A DNA stretch of 64,000 nt from Isoetes taiwanensis (Eukaryota > Streptophyta > Lycopodiopsida > Isoetales > Isoetaceae): positions 5,095,194-5,159,193 of the forward strand of contig JAJEKV010000015.1 of assembly GCA_021234155.1 (NCBI GenBank), read 5' to 3'. This document shows positions 58,133 through 64,000 of this stretch, one piece after another. How positions within the stretch are numbered: position 1 is the first letter of the stretch; each line of letters begins with the position of its first letter. The position numbers and the translations under genes are program-made. The notes under the pieces are model-generated. The model was not told the DNA's origin. It made no database searches and saw nothing but the letters and a program-made list of their open reading frames with translations.

Positions 58133-59925
58133 ATTTCCGCATATTTTTTCCTTCTGCTTTTCTATTCTTACTTGCAAATTTGGATCCGCAAAATAAAACC
58201 TCTGCCTTTCTTTTTTCTCTTGGTCAAAAATGTCCTTCGATTTGCGGGTTTTGCCTCTTGAATTGGAGCAACTTCGATCTTGGCGGACCATCCACTATTT
58301 GCTTTATTCCGGTATCTATTCATCGCCTTTTTTTTTTTTTTTGCTTTCGTTTTGTTCAATGTTTTTATTGTAGGCTTATATGCAGCAGGACGCAGGTTGT
58401 CAAGGCTGTCACCGAAGATGCCTCCCGGAAAAAAGAAAGTAATATTTTGTCTTTGTGATTTCTTCAAAGAGTTTATTCACGAGTCCGAGATTCCTTTCAC
58501 AAATACAGAAATCTTGGTGCAATCTAATTTATTTTAGGGTGTTTGCATGTTTGGACGGTTCTTGCTGCCTCTTATTCAAGGCATTTAGGATTTTGTCACA
58601 ATGCAGGGCATATGGAAGCAAAAAACAGCGAGATCTTCAGTGCATCATGAAGTAAATCCTTGGGATTTCTAACACCGCTTGCAAAATAGAACCTTGACTT
58701 GGTTGATCTTGGATATTTCTTTTCTGTTTTTTCATCAAGCAGTGAACATAGATATATAAAAATATAAGATTAAATTTGTAGAAATATAAGATTGAGTTGG
58801 GCGGAAAATAAATGGCAGATTGGTTGGATAGAAGCAAGGATGCGAAAGCCACAGTGCTTTGCACACAAGCTTGTTTTAGAAGATGCTTTGCTTTTGTGTT
58901 CTTGATATATTTCATGTTTCTAAAGACCAAAATGTCAAAGACCTATTTGTGCTAGTTGGCTGCTTGTAATATTATGCAGCATTTAAATGGAAACTGCTTT
59001 TGCTCACATATTTCTGAATCTATGTATTTTATATTCTTGAATGACTTGTATTTCATTTGCGTCCAATGGTTAATGATAAAAACAAGAAGATAATCACTTA
59101 CACATAAACAAATGATTCACTTAGACAACAGAATATAATACAAGCAAAATAGTGCTAGATTTTTGTTATAATATGTAATGCCTTCAATGCTATATTAGTT
59201 AAAAAAAACACCACCTTGTTTTTGTGTTTTTTTATTTAAAAGTATGTCACGTGGCAGCATTTTATTAGTCAACAAAGCATATTAGAAACTCATCTTGATT
59301 TTTCTACATGTTATAAAAGACATGTACTTAGAAGACACTACGTGTCGATATTTGATTAATTAAAATAGTGTTTTTATTTAACAAGTAGGACACGTATCAA
59401 TATTTCATTAGTTACAAGACACATTGGAAACAACACCTCATTTGTTCTATGTGTTATAATAATGCTTTTCTACATGTTCTTATTTTAAAAAATCAATACT
59501 TAATAGCATAAAAAAACAATAGCAAGATTTCAATAACACATGTTGTACTTTGTTAAATAATATGTAACTATTTTTAAAAACAATCTTAATTTCACGTTGT
59601 AATTTAGCTTTTCACGTGTGGTAATATCGAGACCTATGCATGTAATTCTGAAGATAAACAACGCATGATTCCATTAAAAACAACAGCGAAGGAAAAAAAA
59701 AATACACGTTGACAAAGATTCACAAAAACTATGTCAATTTTTTCCACGCGTGGATTTTTCTGCCAAAAGACCACCGTGGGAATTTTTTGTCAAAAAACCA
59801 CTGTCTCTTTGTGCAAATCCGGATAAACGGGCCACATAGACTTTTGGGGCCATTTTGGTGTTGTTTTTGGCATAAAACAACACTTCCGTACAACTAAAAA
59901 ACAACTGTGGACCAAAAATTGGGGT
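58133..59925. other. AT-rich spacer with degenerate repeats
   Basis: No gene was recognised. The stretch at about 59215-59480 holds loosely repeated units (GACACGTATCAATATTTCATTAG-like, TTCTACATGTTATAA-like), and a T-run lies at 58328-58341. Sequence at 59930 (GTGGACCAAAAATTGGGG) is the start of the palindromic array flank. Confidence 0.45.
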
Positions 59926-59931
59926 CAGTGT

Positions 59932-60160
59932 GTTCTCGACTCTCCCTCTGGGTCAAAGAAGATTGGACATTGAGGACTTTCTTGATTTGCGAGTCAAGAA
60001 AGTAGCCTCTGGTTTACAAAGGGCTAGACATGAGGCCTTTTTTGTCTTGCGAGTCGAGAAAGTGCCCTCCGTGTTAGAAAAGACTGGACATTGACTTTCT
60101 CGACTCGCGAGTCAAGAAAGTGCCCTCTGCTTTACAAAGGACTAGACATGAGGACTGTAG
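59932..60160 (+). repeat. Palindromic minisatellite, array A' (short)
   Basis: About four units share the array A layout (TTGGACATTGAGGACTTTCT, TGCGAGTCAAGAAAGT, GCCCTCTGCTTTACAAAGGA). One carries the intact TTTCTCGACTCGCGAGTC string at about 60095. The array begins at TGTGGACCAAAAATTGGGGT, which matches the sequence flanking the right end of array A in inverse orientation. Confidence 0.85.
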
Positions 60161-60164
60161 GAGA

Positions 60165-61590
60165 TGGTGATAAACGATTACGGCGTAGCTTTAAGCAGCG
60201 ATAGTATTTTGGCGATGGCCCGATGTTGGCTAGCTCGATGGGTGGAGTGTCTGCTGACAATATCTTGCACTCCCTCTTCCTATACAGCTTCTTGATCCTC
60301 TGCGAGACATCCTTTTTCGTCTACAATACATGTGCTATTCTCACTGAATGCTCGCCACCCACAACCCAGAACCATACGTCTTTACTCTTCAGTTCCTCTT
60401 CCATGCTCCAACTGAATAATTCATTGGTGTTGTAAAAACCAGAAGTTAATTGGACTCTAGAAAGACATCGCAATTGAGAAACTGCCTGGCTTTGTAAGCT
60501 TTCTCTTCTTTGCGCTAGCCGATGAGCGATCCTTTTCAACAAAGCGCTTATTTGATGGAGGCAACATACTCCAGCACCGTCGCTTGGTGCTAGAAGTTGC
60601 AGTGCCTAAAGTGCCTTTTTGTCGCGAGGATCTTGTGAGCTGAGGATTGCACATAAAGGAAGTTATCTTGAATTTCAAAATAACATCGTGCAATCATTGA
60701 ATGCACACAAGAGGTTGCCGGCTATAGCACGGGCATTCTTAGGCCACCTAAACGCATATTTCAAATTATTGAAATGAGAGCGGGCCACAGTTCGACCGAA
60801 GCAGGAGGTATTGCGAAGCCTCAGAGGCCGAACATTTGACTCTCGCCAGACCTTCAACTGACAACAGGCGCAGGCGCTTCAAATGGCACGCAACTACTAT
60901 GAGCCTGCATTTGTGCATGATTCAGGCTTTAAGGTCGCATTTATGAATTTGTGTGATGTTGTTTTGACACTGGCTTCTGGTATGTTTAGATGAGTTGCTC
61001 GATGGCCGCGGAAGCAAGGTACAGTGGGGGATGAGCTCAAGCCTATGAGCCTTCTTCACTGCACTGCCATGGAGAAAGGATACACAAGAATCATGCTAAT
61101 TCAAGTCATTCAGCCCGATGCCTTGTTGTTTAAGCTGGCGGCAGAAGCAAATACACTTGGAGAGGTGGCCGGATCTGTGGTTCAATGGTCCAAAGACTAT
61201 TTGCGACATAAGGTGAGTGTTTTCATTGTCCCTTCCTTCAGTTTCTGGGTGTTGTAAATGGTTGAATGCATAGGATGCTAGATCTAGAACGGAATAGAGT
61301 TGAATAGACAGAGGTTGTTGAATTGTCATTCTATTGCTTCTTTCCTTGTTGAGCATACTTCAGCATCAATAAATTATTTGCATTGAGAGATGCTGAACAA
61401 GGGAACAAGCAATTGACGAGACTATTGAACAGTTGTAAGTCCGTAGAGGATGTTAGATGAATAGAGAGCATTAGATGAATAGATTAGATGAATATTTGCA
61501 TTCTTGAGTCTCTCTTCGCGGATGCCTCTATCCAGACTAGGCCTCTCCCCTTCAAAAATTTGAAGGAGCGGGTTCGAAGGAGAGTGGTCC
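60165..61590. other. Region without a recognised gene
   Basis: Plus frame 61024-61257 (KLAAEANTLGEVAGSVVQWS) and minus frames 60857-60457 (PPSNKRFVEKDRSSASAKKR) look protein-like but match no motif I know. They could be exons of one or two small genes, but splice sites were not resolved. Confidence 0.3.
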
Positions 61591-62490
61591 AGACTGGGTA
61601 AAGGCACCGATGACTCGAGAGTCGAGAATGGAATTGAAGGGATTATTGATGAATTCTCGACGCACGATTAAAGAATGCTTATATCTAGACTAAGCCCCTC
61701 TCCTCTCAAGTCCTGGAGTAGAGGGAGGATGGCTGCATTCTCGACCCATGAGTTGAGAATAGGAGATGGTCGTGGCATCCCGAACACGGGAGTCGACTAT
61801 GCGACCATCAAGATTGAGCTCCTCTCCTTCTAAGTCCTGGAGTAGAGGGATCCATTCTGGATGGCCACATTCTCGACTCGCCACTCTGGATTCAGTCGAG
61901 AATAGATTTGCAGTGAGAGTGTTGGGCTGGCTTAGTGACCCATTCTCGACTCACGAGTCAAGAATGCATAGAGAGTATATTCTACTAGCTGGGTAAGCCA
62001 TTCTCGACTCGCAAGTCGAGAATGCAAGGAGAATGTGTTCTACTGGCTGGGTGAGCCATTCTCGACTCATGAGTCGAGAATGCAGGGAGATTGTCTTTTG
62101 CTGGCTGAACCCTTCTTGACTCACGAGTCGAGAATGCATGGAGATTGTCTTTTGCTGGCTAAACCATTCTAGACTCGCGAGTCGAGAATGCATGGGGTGA
62201 GACATTTTTTACTCAAGAGTCGAGCATGCAGGGAGAGTGTGTTCTGCTGGCTGGGTGAGCCATTCTCGACTTGCGAGTCAAGAATAGACTCGAGAAGTGT
62301 AGTGAAGGTGTCGGGCTGGCTGGATAAGCCATTCTCGACTTGCGTGTCGAGAATGGACTTGAGAAGTGCAGTGAGGATGTCGGGCTGGCTGGGTGAGCCA
62401 TTCTTGACTCGGGAGTAGAGTAGGAAGAGTGTGTTTTGCTGACTGGTAAGCCATTCTCGATTCGTGAGTTGAGAATTCACTTGAGAAGTG
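61590..62490 (+). repeat. Palindromic minisatellite, array B
   Basis: The first 300 bp is degenerate (AGTCCTGGAGTAGAGGGA strings occur twice, at about 61709 and 61831). From about 61930 to 62490 units of about 60 bp follow: CATTCTCGACTCG-CGAGTCGAGAATG, then CAGGGAGAGTGTGTTCTGCT and GGCTGGGTGAGC. The palindrome core is the same as in arrays A and A', with CATT/AATG ends instead of CTTT/AAAG and wholly different spacer sequence. Open frames in it are translations of the repeat. Confidence 0.9.
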
Positions 62491-62494
62491 CAAG

Positions 62495-63610
62495 GAGAGG
62501 GCTTAGGGTGGGCAGGTACATCGACCGATGCTTGACGCAGAAGACATGGATGACGTCATTAATTAGGTTTCACTAAGTAGGAATTGGGAGGAATATCAGT
62601 GGATTTAGGATTCATATTCTACAATCCTTTCATTCTTTCTGATTCTGGACAGAAAAGGTAATTTTATTACATCATTTAAGCTAGCAGGGCGCACTAAGCA
62701 AAAAAATTGGTTCAAATGTGAACAATTCCATGGTCTTTTTTTTATCAGAAGGCTGCTAGTGGGACTCGCAATCTTAAGAGACTTTTCATTACTTGGGGTC
62801 CTGTATTACTAGAAACAGTCTATTCAAACAGAGTTCTTTAACTTCAGCTATCTAGCAAACTTGGGCCTTGGAAACATACCTTGCCGATTGGCTTGAACAG
62901 GAACCCTTCATGTTTAGTTTGATCTTTGCAAGGGAGCACCCAAGTTGGGAATAAGGGTTTGTAGAACTGGAAATAGTATTAGGGGATGGTAAGATGCTCT
63001 AAAAACTATAAAACCAAAAGCATGTAAGAAAAGAGGTTACACAAAAAAAAGAAGCAATCATGGGATTTGGAGAACATAATAAACAAACCTCACTTTCTTC
63101 TGAAGCCGTATCTGCAACTAGACTGGAAGATCTCAGCCTCAATTTTGTAGATGCCGGATTAGACGTCCCGATTCGTCGACCAATCTGTTGTCATGTAAGC
63201 AGAGGATTGAAAGGGAAAAATGATCGGTCGGAAGGATCGGAGGAGAGAAAGCAAAAACGTAGGAGGAGGAGGATCGAAGTGAAAAGAGAGAGAAAGGTAT
63301 CAGAGTTGGACGGAACCTCTACCATGTCCTATTGAAATTGTCAGATGGCTTGCATATCTTAAGCAGCGCTTACGGTCATTTTTAAACTTTCCTTGCTGAA
63401 AGAGATTTACCCTGAATACCACAGCCCATGCATATAATAAACCTCGCAAAAAAAGGCGAGGCATTTAGGAATGGTTGTAGTGGGTGAAATAGTGCCTATA
63501 TGGTAAAAGGGGTTTAAAGCGCCATCTTCCCAAGTGGGATGCAATGAGTAGACTATGTGAGAAGACATAGACTAGGAGAGCCATCCTTCTGATTCAAAAG
63601 CCTCCAAATG
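62495..63610. other. Spacer, nothing firmly recognisable
   Basis: A 91-codon plus frame at 63060-63335 begins with ATG and ends in a basic stretch (KQKRRRRRIEVKRERK). It carries no motif I can name and may be chance. No repeats or element ends were seen. Confidence 0.35.
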
Positions 63611-63614
63611 AATT

Positions 63615-63999
63615 TTAAAATGAGGATCTTTACTTTGAAGTAAGAAGTCTATCATACCTAGATCACCTGCCCACTTGTGAAGGACACACATGGACCAGGC
63701 CATCTTTACACTACATATGCTTCTGTACCACCTCAGAGAAAATTTCTAACCATGGGTATGAGTTTTTGCACCTTGGTCCGTGGAGCCAGCAAGTAAGATG
63801 CCACATACATAGGTGCGCTACTAAGCACAAAATTGGCCACAGTAATGTAGCTTGCAAGTGATAACTTTGCAATGTTCCACCAAAACAGATACTTCTGCAA
63901 CTCTTTAATGATCTCTTTTTATGCTCAACTTCCACACTGACATAAATTCCAACAGGAATGCCAAGAAATTTAATGGATTGCCCATGAGTAAGCACCTTC
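63615..63999 (-). pseudogene. LINE reverse-transcriptase fragment at the window edge
   Basis: On the minus strand the sequence reads HGQSIKFLGIPVG (about 63990-63950). In the next frame it continues WNIAKLSLASYITVANFVLS, SAPMYVASYLLAPRTK and IPMVRNFL (about 63885-63740), then KMAWSMCVLHKWAGDLGMID (about 63715-63655). This matches the thumb/connector region after the catalytic core of plant L1-type LINEs (YLGIPLG ... LSLAGR ... CxPKxxGGLGI). At least two frameshifts are present. The catalytic part would lie to the right of the window. Confidence 0.7.
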
Positions 64000-64000
64000 C

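Noticed and set aside
60457-60857. Two basic minus-strand frames as a small nuclear-protein gene
   Set aside because: They overlap in different frames, no domain or splice site is convincing, and neighbouring DNA is repeat-rich.
61690-62493. Several frames with repeated SREWLTQPA-like peptides
   Set aside because: Translations of palindromic array B on both strands.
63060-63335. 91-codon plus frame with an Arg/Lys-rich end
   Set aside because: No motif, no context, and the basic end comes from a purine-rich GAGGAGGAGGATCG-like stretch.

Overview
The window looks like nuclear DNA from a large-genome land plant. The evidence is a low density of genes, a plant-style FCP1/NIF phosphatase-like gene and F-box gene, Ty1/copia and L1-type LINE remains with plant-like domain order, short 3' poly(A) tails, GT-AG introns and many minisatellites. 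A fern or lycophyte is possible, but I cannot fix the lineage from this sequence. No tRNA, rRNA or CRISPR locus was found. Most open frames are short and broken, so nearly all coding features are decayed, frameshifted or transposon-derived.

Layout. 1-10.8 kb: mostly unrecognised sequence, with a 1.4-kb tandem duplication at 3.1-5.9 kb. 10.8-13.6 kb: a degraded foldback-like element (copy 1). 13.6-18.4 kb: AT-rich, gene-poor. 18.4-21.2 kb: a TCTAAG-type array, then broken exons of a coiled-coil/RING-like protein and an FCP1/NIF phosphatase-like protein, including an intron whose acceptor was duplicated by a poly(T) insertion. 21.7-24.2 kb: several tandem repeats. 24.3-27.9 kb (minus): ruins of a long Cys-rich repeat-encoded protein. 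28.4-29.7 kb (minus): a poly(A)-tailed retroposon-like unit. 30.2-31.4 kb (minus): a broken F-box gene. 35.2-36.7 kb (minus): a copia gag-protease fragment. 38.5-44.6 kb (minus): an unrecognised ORF split by a LINE, which is itself split by a hAT-like element. 44.7-45.2 kb: a palindromic minisatellite. 45.75-49.4 kb: foldback-like copy 2. 51.5-51.9 kb: a pristine TRIM element. 51.9-53.4 kb: a LINE derivative that keeps only ORF1. 53.6-58.1 kb (minus): a copia element with two LTRs but no gag. 59.9-62.5 kb: two more palindromic arrays. 63.6 kb to the end (minus): a LINE reverse-transcriptase fragment.

The most novel-looking item is the foldback-like family. It is present twice, about 35 kb apart, and consists of a roughly 2.5-kb near-palindrome with no recognisable transposase. 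It is flanked by a minisatellite whose unit is itself a small hairpin. A second theme is a separate minisatellite group built round the 20-bp palindrome TCTCGACTCGCGAGTCGAGA, found in three arrays and as one solitary hairpin. No shared pathway links the genes; the window is a record of nested repeat activity.
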